Positions 36,002 to 45,200 of a DNA stretch of 63,352 nucleotides are shown here, in pieces. The position numbers and the translations under genes were made by a program. The stretch spans positions 1-63,352 of the forward strand of contig JAFZUL010000046.1 in NCBI GenBank assembly GCA_017618355.1, in the 5' to 3' direction. Position 1 is the first letter of the stretch. Every line of letters begins with the position of its first letter. Source of the stretch: Muribaculaceae bacterium. GTDB taxonomy: Bacteria > Bacteroidota > Bacteroidia > Bacteroidales > Muribaculaceae. A model generated the notes under the pieces. That model was given only the letters and a program-made list of their open reading frames with translations, ran no database searches and had not been told where the DNA came from.

Positions 36002-37447
36002 TTACAGCTTTATTGTCAGTTGATGGTCGGGGGTAGAAGATTGGGCATTGGTACCCACTTGGTTGATGTCTTCAAGGGCACTGCGCAGAGTTGGCTCAAC
36101 ACGGGGCATGAGATTGGCGAGCAAGAAGTTTGCAACGCTCTCTCCGCCGTCACCGAAGATTTCAATCATCATCTGCTGCACGCCCTGCTTAACTGCCTCA
36201 ACTATGGCCGAAGCCTGTGCCGGATCCTCACCACCCATAGTGACAGTCATAAGGCTCTGCGTAAGTGGTTCGCGCAAATGATTGGTAATGAGTTTTGCGA
36301 CATCTTTTGCGTCGTGCGGCAGTCGTGAAGTGTCTATGCCCTGCTCCACAAGCAATGGCTCATACTGCTTGAGCCGGTTCTCCATGCGCGGCCACAGTCG
36401 TCGTGATATCATGCTGGCCAGTGCAGGAGCGCTGTTCTCTATCTTGGCACGGCCCTTGTTGAGAGTCTTCTCGTCAATGCCGTCAAAGAAGTGGGTCTCG
36501 ATGCTCATGGTAGTGATTGACGGGTCGATGGTTGCTGTGCGCAGAGCGATAGGATAGGTCGATACCGAACCAGTAGAGACGTCGGTAATGCCGCCTTCGG
36601 TAGCCGCATCGGTAATATGGAGGTGGCCAGTGAAGACTACCTTCACCCCTCCGTCACGTAGTACCTGTGCCACCTCTCCGTGGTTGGAGACAATGTAATT
36701 GGGCAACAGCTTTGCCTCGCCATCAATATGCTCCACGAGATGATGATGCATCATGGCAATCACTCGTTTGCCACCCTGCTGTGCTTGAGCCAGCTGCTGC
36801 CTTATCCATTCTAGTGCCTCGGGTTTCACCACGCCATCGGTGTGATAAGTCACCTTGGTGTCACCACTATGCGCGTAGATGTTGCTATCTATGCACAGCA
36901 GCAACAGACCTGGAATTGGCTCACAGGTGTAGCTCAACGAGTTCGGGTCACGCTGAGAATCGCCACCATAGCCAAAGGAGGCATAAATCGCGGCAAACTC
37001 CCCGCTTGTGACGTTTGGCACTGCCACGGGTGTGTCTCCTTTGTATTGCTTGCTGTAAGGGCACATTACATCGTGGTTACCAGGGATGACTAGAGTTCTT
37101 ATCCCCGCCTGATACAGCCGCTGCAGATGCTCTGCCAGTCGCTCATGGCTCGCCCGCTCGCCGTTGAATGTTAGGTCGCCGCTTATAAGCAGCAGTTGCG
37201 GTTTATCTTTTATGATGTCATCAACCAAGCGCTGCATGATAAGGTCGCTGTTGAGCACCAGTTTCATGTCGCTAGCATCAAGATTCTGCGCCGCCTTGCC
37301 GCTATCATAAAGCGACGGAGCCAGCATGTGAACATCGCTGATGACCATGATTTTATAGTTGTCATTACTCTGCATAGTAGTAGCATTAAGACTCGGAGCC
37401 ACCACACTCAATAGCAAGCACCAAGATTTGAGAAAAAAGTTTTTCAT
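36002..37447 (-). CDS. Exported calcineurin-like metallophosphoesterase
   Basis: 481 residues with a signal peptide (about 1-23). Metal-binding blocks in order: VISDVHM (Asp/His), LLISGDLTFNGE, VIPGNHDVM, MHHHLVEH and VFTGHLHITD. The C-terminal 180 residues are helical and unassigned. Periplasmic or surface phosphoesterase with unknown substrate. Converges with hpf. Confidence 0.88.
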   Translation of the reverse strand: MKNFFLKSWCLLLSVVAPSLNATTMQSNDNYKIMVISDVHMLAPSLYDSGKAAQNLDASDMKLVLNSDLIMQRLVDDIIKDKPQLLLISGDLTFNGERASHERLAEHLQRLYQAGIRTLVIPGNHDVMCPYSKQYKGDTPVAVPNVTSGEFAAIYASFGYGGDSQRDPNSLSYTCEPIPGLLLLCIDSNIYAHSGDTKVTYHTDGVVKPEALEWIRQQLAQAQQGGKRVIAMMHHHLVEHIDGEAKLLPNYIVSNHGEVAQVLRDGGVKVVFTGHLHITDAATEGGITDVSTGSVSTYPIALRTATIDPSITTMSIETHFFDGIDEKTLNKGRAKIENSAPALASMISRRLWPRMENRLKQYEPLLVEQGIDTSRLPHDAKDVAKLITNHLREPLTQSLMTVTMGGEDPAQASAIVEAVKQGVQQMMIEIFGDGGESVANFLLANLMPRVEPTLRSALEDINQVGTNAQSSTPDHQLTIKL

Positions 37448-37579
37448 GTTGAGAATAATTATTACCTAAATATAATAACGCAAAGAGGTCAGGAATGTTT
37501 CCTTGCCGACATAAAAAAAAGGTTAATCTATTATTTCTGCTTTAATGCTTGCTCGTGTAAAGCCTAAATGACATAAAAA

Positions 37580-37611
37580 TTTGGTTTAGAAAAAATGATT
37601 GACTATCTTTG
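37580..37611 (+). promoter_or_regulatory. -33/-7 promoter of the second LRR-dockerin gene
   Basis: TTTG (37580-37583), 20-bp spacer, TATCTTTG (37604-37611). Leader about 35 nt. Confidence 0.8.
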
Positions 37612-37649
37612 CAAAAAAATGAAATATTAACATCTAATATCTTAATATA

Positions 37650-40328
37650 ATGAAAGTTCGTTTGTTATCTTTGCTTTTATTGATGGTGGCGGCGGCGATG
37701 CCTGCCGGTGCATACGACTTTATGGTCGATGACCTGTGCTACAACTACAATGATGACGGCACTAGCGTGACGGTGACATACCAGAACTCTTCTACGCCGC
37801 GATACACCGACCTCAGTGGCACTTTGAACATTCCTTCAAGTGTTACCTATGGTGACAAGACCTATACGGTGAAAACGATTGGCGAGTATGCTTTTCAGGG
37901 TTGCACTGATTTGACCTCTGTGACCCTCCCCAACTCGGTGACCTCAATAGGATATGATTCCTTTTATAATTGCACAAGCTTGACATCGGTTACCTTATCC
38001 AATTCATTAACAACGATTGGCACTAATGCCTTCTATTGCTGCAAAATGACCTCGGTGACCATTCCAAGCTCTGTGACATTTATTGGCAGTTGTGCCTTCT
38101 CGGGATGCTCCAATTTGACAAAGGTCAATATCAGCGACCTTGTAGCATGGTGTAATATTGACTTTGGAGATGGTTGGGGCAATCCTTTATACTATGCCAA
38201 GAATCTCTATCTAAATGGCACCAAATTGACTAATCTTGTTATCCCAAGCACTGTTACAAGTGTGAAGTTTGCCACTTTTTATAGTTGTGAAAGTTTAACC
38301 TCGGTGACCATACCAACCTCGGTGACTTCAATTGGACAGAGTGCCTTTGGGGATTGCACAGGCTTGACATCACTGAACATACCAAGTTCTGTTACTTCAA
38401 TCGGGCGGAGTGCTTTTAGGAATTGCACAGGTTTGACCTCAGTAAACATCCCCAATACGGTGACAGAAATTGATATGGATGTCTTTGAAAACTGCACAGG
38501 TTTGACCTCGGCATCAATCGCAAGCGCTTCAATTGGTTACGGTGCTTTCAATCATTGCACAAGCTTGACTACACTGACACTAGCCAACTCGGTGACATCT
38601 ATCGGTGATGAAGCGTTCAGGAATTGCTCTAGCTTGACTTCTGTCACAATTCCAAACTCGGTGACAGAAATCGGTAAAATGGCCTTCCAGTATTGCAGTA
38701 GCTTGGCATCGGTTAATATAGGCAGTTCGCTAACGACTATAGGCGAATCTGCCTTTTACGGAACTCCGTGGTTCGACAATCAACCTGATGGATTGATTTA
38801 TGTTGGCAACGTGGCTTATAAATATAAAGGCACAATGCCCGAGGGCACATCCATTGCTCTGAAAAACGGATGTACTGGAATTGCCAACTACGCATTTGAG
38901 CAATGTGCAGGATTAACTTCGATTACCTTTCGAAATACAGTTAAAAAAATTGGCAATTATGCTTTCACTAACTGCTCTGGTTTGACTCAAGTGAGCATCC
39001 CTAACTCAGTAACAACGCTTGGTGAAAGAGTTTTCAATGGTTGCAGTGGTTTGACTTCGGTGACCATCCCCAAATCAGTGACTGAGATTGGCAATTATGC
39101 CTTCTATAATTGCACAGACTTGACTCAGGTAAACATCAGCGACCTTGCCGCGTGGTGTAAGATTGTTTTTAATACTTCTTACAGCAACCCTTTATACTAT
39201 GCCAAGAATCTCTATCTAAACGGCACAAAAATCACTGACTTTGTGATTCCTGACGGTGTGACAGAAATTAAGCGATACACGTTCTATAATTGCAGCGGTT
39301 TGACCTCGGTGACCATCCCCAGCTCGGTGACATCGGTTGCAATGAATTCCTTCTATAATTGCACAGGCTTGACCCAAGTGAATATCAGCGACCTTACCGC
39401 CTGGTGCAATATTGATTTTCAAGATAACAGCAATCCATTGGATTATGCGCATAATCTCTATCTTAATGGCACTAAAATCACTGATCTTGTGATTCCTGAC
39501 GGTGTGACAGAGATAAAGTCGAATGCCTTCTCTGGTTGCACAGCATTGACTTCGGTGAGCATTCCAAACTCCGTTACTAAGATTGGCAAAGCAGCTTTCA
39601 GTTATGCCCGTTTCATCTCGTTGACCATTCCAGCTTCTGTAACTTCAATTGAAGCCTATGCGTTTCAGTATTGCAATAAAATGACCTCTGTAACCATCCC
39701 TAACTCAGTGACCTTGATTGGATCTTATGCTTTTAGAAATTTCACTAGTTTGACATCTGTCACCATTCCTAATTCAGTGATATCAATAAATGATAATGTG
39801 TTCTCTAATTGCACTAGTTTGACATCTGTCACCATTCCTAATTCGGTGACCAAAATAGGTGCTTATGCATTCTATAATTGCACGGCGCTTACAAAGGTGA
39901 TTATTCCTGGCGCAGTGAACTCTATTGGAAACTATGCTTTCAATGGCTGCAAAAAACTCAGTGTTGTAGCATCAAGAATAGAGGAACCTCAAGGGGTGAC
40001 TTATGGTTATTCTTCCAACGTTTCATCCATATTTACTGGCATCCCCAATGCAAGCACCCTGATTGTGCCCAAAGGGACAATAAGTCTCTATCAGCAAGCG
40101 CAGTATGACGGCAAACCCAACCCATGGCTGAAATTTGGTGTGGTTAAGGAGTTTGCCGACGGTGATGCGAACCTTGACGGCGATATCACCAGTTCCGACG
40201 TGACGGTAATATACAACTATCTCCTCAACGGCGACACAGAATATATCGACAGCAGCGACGTGGATAGCGATGGCAATATCACCAGCACCGACATCACTAT
40301 AATATATAACATACTGCTGGACCAGTGA
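37650..40328 (+). CDS. BspA-like leucine-rich repeat protein with C-terminal dockerin
   Basis: 892 residues: signal peptide (about 1-21, ending PAGA), about 25 LRR_5 repeats of 23 residues (LTSVTIPNSVTSIGxxAFxNCTG), three copies of a longer insert (NISDLxAWCxIxF...NPLxYAxNLYLNGTK) and a dockerin at 838-892 (DANLDGDITSSD, DVDSDGNITSTD). Surface adhesin-type protein; ligand unknown. DNA repeats inside the gene are nearly identical (see 39743-39844), so repeat number can change by recombination. Confidence 0.92.
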   Translation: MKVRLLSLLLLMVAAAMPAGAYDFMVDDLCYNYNDDGTSVTVTYQNSSTPRYTDLSGTLNIPSSVTYGDKTYTVKTIGEYAFQGCTDLTSVTLPNSVTSIGYDSFYNCTSLTSVTLSNSLTTIGTNAFYCCKMTSVTIPSSVTFIGSCAFSGCSNLTKVNISDLVAWCNIDFGDGWGNPLYYAKNLYLNGTKLTNLVIPSTVTSVKFATFYSCESLTSVTIPTSVTSIGQSAFGDCTGLTSLNIPSSVTSIGRSAFRNCTGLTSVNIPNTVTEIDMDVFENCTGLTSASIASASIGYGAFNHCTSLTTLTLANSVTSIGDEAFRNCSSLTSVTIPNSVTEIGKMAFQYCSSLASVNIGSSLTTIGESAFYGTPWFDNQPDGLIYVGNVAYKYKGTMPEGTSIALKNGCTGIANYAFEQCAGLTSITFRNTVKKIGNYAFTNCSGLTQVSIPNSVTTLGERVFNGCSGLTSVTIPKSVTEIGNYAFYNCTDLTQVNISDLAAWCKIVFNTSYSNPLYYAKNLYLNGTKITDFVIPDGVTEIKRYTFYNCSGLTSVTIPSSVTSVAMNSFYNCTGLTQVNISDLTAWCNIDFQDNSNPLDYAHNLYLNGTKITDLVIPDGVTEIKSNAFSGCTALTSVSIPNSVTKIGKAAFSYARFISLTIPASVTSIEAYAFQYCNKMTSVTIPNSVTLIGSYAFRNFTSLTSVTIPNSVISINDNVFSNCTSLTSVTIPNSVTKIGAYAFYNCTALTKVIIPGAVNSIGNYAFNGCKKLSVVASRIEEPQGVTYGYSSNVSSIFTGIPNASTLIVPKGTISLYQQAQYDGKPNPWLKFGVVKEFADGDANLDGDITSSDVTVIYNYLLNGDTEYIDSSDVDSDGNITSTDITIIYNILLDQ
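39743..39844 (+). repeat. Exact 33-bp direct repeat inside the LRR coding region
   Basis: Identical 33-bp segments at 39743-39775 and 39812-39844, offset 69 bp, equal to one 23-residue LRR unit. A sign of recent unit duplication. Confidence 0.9.
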
Positions 40329-40380
40329 TAATGATAACGTTTTTTGCACATTTTTATAAAACCATAAAACCTAACTGATT

Positions 40381-40944
40381 ATGAAGATTTTTAAGATTAC
40401 AATTTTAGTGCTTGTGCTGACTATGGTGGGCGGCACATTCACGGTTGAGGCGAAGAAAAAGCGCCGCCACACAACCAAGAAAGAGAAAACGATTAAGAAC
40501 AAAAAAACTAATAAAAGCGTGAAAGCAAAAAACGAGCAGTGCATCCTCGACATGGTGGAATATGGACGTTTTGGCATGAGATCGAGAAGCAACGACGTGG
40601 AGCAAGTTCGCATTGAGCGCAAGAACGGCAAGGTGGTTATTATAACAGGAGGCAGAGAAGCTGATGAAAGAGAGTATATTATTGATGACGGAGAGCAGAT
40701 TCTGAAGCAGGCCCTCGAGATAATCGAGCAGGAGAATATGCTTGGGTATGCTGCGAATTATTACCCTGACCCAAATGAAATAATACATGACGGCTGGTCG
40801 TGGACATTTAAAGCTCAGCTTGCCGATGGTCGCTCTGTGTCAAGCAAAGGCCGCAACGCTGGGCCTGATGGGCTTGATGGTGAAGGTCTGATAAAGATGC
40901 GCAAGCTGCTTTTTGACAGCGGCAATAAATTATTAGAGAAATAA
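40381..40944 (+). CDS. Exported protein of unknown function, tandem paralogue 1
   Basis: 187 residues. Signal peptide ending TVEA (about residue 24), then a strongly basic stretch of Lys/Arg/Thr (about 25-55), then an alpha/beta domain with VRIERKNGKVVI, a DGEQILKQALEIIEQENML helix and the ending ADGRSVSSKGRNAGPDGLDG. I do not recognise a family. It lies 52 bp after the LRR-dockerin gene and 46 bp before its paralogue, so the three are probably one operon. Confidence 0.7.
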   Translation: MKIFKITILVLVLTMVGGTFTVEAKKKRRHTTKKEKTIKNKKTNKSVKAKNEQCILDMVEYGRFGMRSRSNDVEQVRIERKNGKVVIITGGREADEREYIIDDGEQILKQALEIIEQENMLGYAANYYPDPNEIIHDGWSWTFKAQLADGRSVSSKGRNAGPDGLDGEGLIKMRKLLFDSGNKLLEK

Positions 40945-40990
40945 AAAGAAGTAAAATTGCAATAAACTAACCTTCAAAATTTAACTGATT

Positions 40991-41542
40991 ATGAAGATTA
41001 TTAAGATTACCATTTTAGTGATTGCGCTTGCTATGCTTGGCAGCACATTCACAGTTGAGGCTAAGGTGAAAAAGCGCCGCAGCACAACCAAGAAAGAGAA
41101 AACCGTTAAGAGCAAAAAAAACAGTAAAAGCACTGAAGCCAAAGGTGAGAGGTGCGGTCTCGAGATGGTCGAGTATCAAAATCAGGGAATGATGATGCAA
41201 CCTGTGGCAGAGGTGCGCCTGGAGCGAAAGAACGGCAAGGTGGTGTTTGCGGTAAGGGGCACCAACACCGAGGAGAAAGAGTTTATCCTCGAGGACGGCG
41301 AGCAGCTTCTCAAGGAGGCGTTAAAGATAATAGAGGAGGAGGAGATGCTTAACTACGGCATCAGTTATGAGCCCGAAATCCAGCCCCTTGACGGGTACGC
41401 TTGGTCGTTCAGCGCAAGACTGGCCGATGGCCGCTCGGTCTCCAGTCATGGACATAATGCAGGACCTGATGGTAAAGGCTTGAGCAGGATGAGTGAATTG
41501 CTTTTCCGCCGCGCCTATAAGCTGATGGGAATAGATTATTAA
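40991..41542 (+). CDS. Exported protein of unknown function, tandem paralogue 2
   Basis: 183 residues, clearly homologous along its whole length to the preceding gene: same signal peptide (TFTVEAK), basic stretch, VRLERKNGKVVF, DGEQLLKEALKIIEEEEML and ADGRSVSSHGHNAGPDG. The upstream sequences also match (AACTGATTATGAAGATT at both starts), so the duplication included the ribosome binding region. Confidence 0.72.
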   Translation: MKIIKITILVIALAMLGSTFTVEAKVKKRRSTTKKEKTVKSKKNSKSTEAKGERCGLEMVEYQNQGMMMQPVAEVRLERKNGKVVFAVRGTNTEEKEFILEDGEQLLKEALKIIEEEEMLNYGISYEPEIQPLDGYAWSFSARLADGRSVSSHGHNAGPDGKGLSRMSELLFRRAYKLMGIDY

Positions 41543-41563
41543 CCCCAAATCTGTCATTAAGGG
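41539..41563 (+). repeat. Dispersed short repeat, copy 1 of 3
   Basis: TTAACCCCAAA-TCTGTCATTAAGGG, overlapping the stop codon of the second tandem paralogue; the most diverged copy. Confidence 0.45.
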
Positions 41564-41621
41564 ACAAAAGGTTATTATAGTGTGTTTCAGGATTTCTTAA
41601 AAGACTTTTTTCAAAGCGGTG

Positions 41622-41987
41622 TTATGTATTTTGCTGATTTATCAAGACTGTTAGTTCTCTTAAAATGTTTGTAAGTCTTTCAATTGTCTCTTGTTGGCTG
41701 TAGATAATCACTGTCGGGTCAGTAATCACCGCAGTGTGTCCTTCGGTCAGCATTTCTCCCGTACCAAATAGAAGCCACTGGTCAAAGAATGGCGAGTCAT
41801 AGGCGTGGTTGACCTTGCGGATTAGTCTATCCGTGAGGTAGTTTTCGTTTCCCCGTAAAGCCGTAGAGAGGTTTGACGGGTTGATATCTGCGTGGTCTGC
41901 AATAGTCTTGATTGCGCTTTGGAAAGGCACATCATACGCCCATATAATGTACCGAATTAGTTTGTTAAGTCTCTCTTTTTTATCCAT
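41622..41987 (-). CDS. Small HTH (XRE/CI N-terminal-like) regulator
   Basis: 121 residues. A helix-turn-helix is visible at about 24-60 (SAIKTIADHADINPSNLSTALRG), followed by WLLFGTGEML, a motif similar to WLETGEDLPF behind the HTH of the S24 regulator at 7609-8307. The peptidase domain is replaced by a predicted coiled coil (IYSQQETIERLTNILRELTVLI) that may dimerise. A palindrome and a promoter lie upstream. Its target is unknown. Confidence 0.75.
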   Translation of the reverse strand: MDKKERLNKLIRYIIWAYDVPFQSAIKTIADHADINPSNLSTALRGNENYLTDRLIRKVNHAYDSPFFDQWLLFGTGEMLTEGHTAVITDPTVIIYSQQETIERLTNILRELTVLINQQNT

Positions 41988-41997
41988 ATTTATTATA

Positions 41998-42011
41998 ACA
42001 ATTTTGATTGT
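41998..42011. promoter_or_regulatory. Palindrome ACAAT-N4-ATTGT upstream of the HTH gene
   Basis: Perfect 5-bp half sites 11 bp from the start codon, downstream of the -7 box; a likely autoregulatory operator. Confidence 0.4.
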
Positions 42012-42036
42012 ATCATCTGTATTTATATTTTTGATG

Positions 42037-42068
42037 CAAAATTACAGATAATATTTTTATTGCGCAAG
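42037..42068 (-). promoter_or_regulatory. Promoter of the small HTH gene
   Basis: Minus strand CTTG (42068-42065), 20-bp spacer, TAATTTTG (42044-42037). Confidence 0.55.
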
Positions 42069-42202
42069 AAAAAATACAACTTTTTTAATCAAATATCACA
42101 TAATATTATTATATATTTAAAATGCATGCAAATATTACTTGCATAAACCACTGTATTAAATGCATTATTTAAATGTGGTTTGTTGCTGCACATAAATACG
42201 AT

Positions 42203-42240
42203 AAAAATTGAGGGCATGTTTTAACACGCCCTCAATTTTT
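42203..42240 (-). terminator. Terminator of the amidase operon (symmetrical)
   Basis: Perfect 13-bp stem AAAAATTGAGGGC / GCCCTCAATTTTT (42228-42240), with T-runs on both strands; 17 bp after the amidase stop. Confidence 0.88.
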
Positions 42241-42257
42241 ATGGTTCAGCTTTTCAA

Positions 42258-45200
42258 TTATTCTGTTCCGAGTAGGATGTTATAAACTACTGTCACATCG
42301 CCAGCAGTGATGTAGCCATCATTGTCTTGGTCACCGTTGACCATGTTGGTATCATCGCCGTTGAGCATGTAGTTGTAGAGTACAGTCACGTCAACACTGG
42401 TAACAAAGCCGTCGCCGTTCACATCGCCAGGAATACCTTGTGGTTCCTCACCAGTCATCACGATGTACTCCTTCTTGGCTGGAGTAGTGGTGGTGTTGTT
42501 ATCATTAGGAATAGAGTACATAGCCACCTTGTTGCCAGTAACGATGAGGTTGCCTCCGTAGTCGAAGTTCATCTGATAGATGTAGTTGTTGTGCGACGAG
42601 CCATCGTTGCGACGAGCTTCGCTGACGAACGAGTAACCACGTGGAGTGATGACTGGAGTTGCGCCATCCCAAGCGAGGTCGAAGAACTCAACTTCGCCAC
42701 TGCCATTGTTGATAACCAATGTGCTGCCGTCGTTGCTGATAGCCAGACCAGCACCGAGCGAACCGTTAAGTTCTTGCAAGTCGGTACCAGAGTTGAAGAC
42801 TATGCTTCCTTCGGGGTTCACGTAAACGAACGATGGTACACCATTGGTGTTGTTTCCAGCGCTACGTACTTGCGATACGAATGCGCCACCATCCTCAGTA
42901 GGAATAACGTTACCGTTGGTGTTGAGCATCTTAGCACCGATATCGAAGTAGTTGTCGGGTGCTACACCCCAAGTCTTGGCGATAGTGCCATCTTCATTAC
43001 CCACATTGTAGATAGCTACACCATTACCGTTGCCCGAAGGTCCAGGAACGTCCTCCGAGAATACATACATCTTGGTGTCGGCACCAGTACCGATAAATGC
43101 CACAGAAGTAGCCGAACCACCAACGTTCACACCATTATTTGTAAACAGACCGCTGCCGGCACGTGTTCCTTCAAAGAATTGAGAGAAGTCGGCTTCGATA
43201 TTGTCGGGATCAGCAACATAAACGCCTGAGTATGGATCGCTCCAGTCGGGGATGTAAACTGTTCCGTCGGGAGCTACAGCCAAGCGGTATGGACTGCTAA
43301 GCATTGTAGCGCCATGATAAGCGGTGCTGTTATCACGGTTCATTAATGGGTCATAGATGTAAAGACCGTTCTCAGAGTTAGGTTGCGAGATGCGGTTGGC
43401 CACATAGATGTTGCCGAAGTGGGCGCTCTCAGGATTCTTGTCAATATTGTTGAACAGGCATCCGCTATAGATGCAGTCATTATTGAGCTCACTGATTCTG
43501 TCGATGCGTGCGATGGGCTCACCCACAAGAGTGATTTCCCAGTGCATCTTGATGCAGCCCTCTTCTCCCTCAGGAACAGAAGGAAGATTTGCAACAGGGA
43601 TAGTAATCTCGTTCTCACCAAGCACTACGTTCGGAATTGGCATAGTGGCAAGCACCTCGTCGGTGTTGATATCACGGAAGGTGATATAAGCCTCTTTGGC
43701 ATTATCATTAGCCTTGAAGGTGAAGGTGTAGTTGTCGCCATCCAAGTTGTAGTTCAGGTCGTAAGCGTAGATACCCTTAACAACTGGTTGCGCAATACCA
43801 TCGGTAGCGAATTTCACTACGTTGGCGTCGCTGCCAGCAAGATAAGCGTGGATATCTTCTTGTATTACTTTAGCGCCAGCCCAAGCGAAGTCGGCAGTGT
43901 TAGCAGTAATAGCACGAGTAGCGATGTCGGTGTTTATAGTGTTGATGAGCGAAGCGTTAGCCAGACCATCAGTGATGTCATAAATCTTGATGCCCTTCAC
44001 ATCGTTGGCAGCACCGTAAGGAGCAACCAAGAGAGTGTGTTTAGCATACTTAAAGATTTGATAACCGTTGCCAAGCAGCTCCTCATCAGCGCCAAATACG
44101 TTGTAACTTGTGGGAACTTGTGCGTCGCCGAGCATCTCAAACTCATAGAGTTCGCCTGTCTTAGATCCACCAATGATGAATGCTTGGTCGTTGAATGGAG
44201 AAACGGCAACCTTGAGACGTCCGAAGTTAGCAACGGGATAGCCGTCAATATTGCCTTCGGTAGCAAGAGGATCGCCAAACTTAACCATGGTAAGAGTGCC
44301 TTGTGCGTTTACACGGCTGGTGCTCACGAGGGTGCCATCCTGAATAATAAAGAATGCGGGACGGATGCCACGGGTTGAACCGCTTGTTGGACCAGGAACG
44401 CAAACGATACACTCATTAATTGGACCACTTACAGCAACACCAAAACCAAGGTCGCAATTGTACCAGTTAGAAGAGTACTGAGTTGAGAACCAGTCGGTAG
44501 GAGCTGCGTCAAAGTCCTCCCAATAGTAAGCGTGCATAGTACCGCGCTGGTAGCCTGAAGGCACGTTGCCATCGGCGTAAGAGGTGCGTACAGCAGTAAC
44601 ACCCACGAGCTTGCGGTCGGCGCTGAGAGCGATAGAACCAATCTGGTTGTAGAAGCCTGGGTTGCCTTCCATAGTGAAGACGCCCTCGGTGCTGAGCTCC
44701 TTAACCACCTGCTTGGTGTTGTTGTCAACTATGTAGAGGTGAGCAAGAGTGCCCTCGTGGGAAAGAACGATGGTAGAATCACCATACTGCAAAGCCTGAG
44801 CCATAGTACCTACAATCCCATCGTAGGTAGTACCCTCATCCTGACCGAAGATATACTCACCAGCGATACCAAGGTAACCTGGCTGTTCTGGATCGGGATA
44901 GTTCTCAAATACTTCTGTTGGAGGCTCGTATGATTCCGATTCAAGATACAGCAATGGGTAGCTGGTTGCATTGGCTGTAACAGTAACAGGCTTGTACTCA
45001 TCTAAGAGAGGTTTGTAACCGTCGATGGTTGCATCGAGGGTGTAATTGCCTGGCTCAAGTCCACCAAAGAAGAAGACGCCGTTGTAATTGTTGTCAACAG
45101 TGTAAGATGCCACTTCAGCGCCATCTCTCTTAAGAGTAACAACAGCGCCATTGAGAGGCAGCCATTGGTCGTTGGTGTTGGCGGCATAGTTAAACAAGGG

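Noticed and set aside
42327-44378. Long plus-strand frames opposite the amidase gene (300 and 331 codons)
   Set aside because: Shadow frames: no family motifs, no promoter, and the minus frame carries clear domains.
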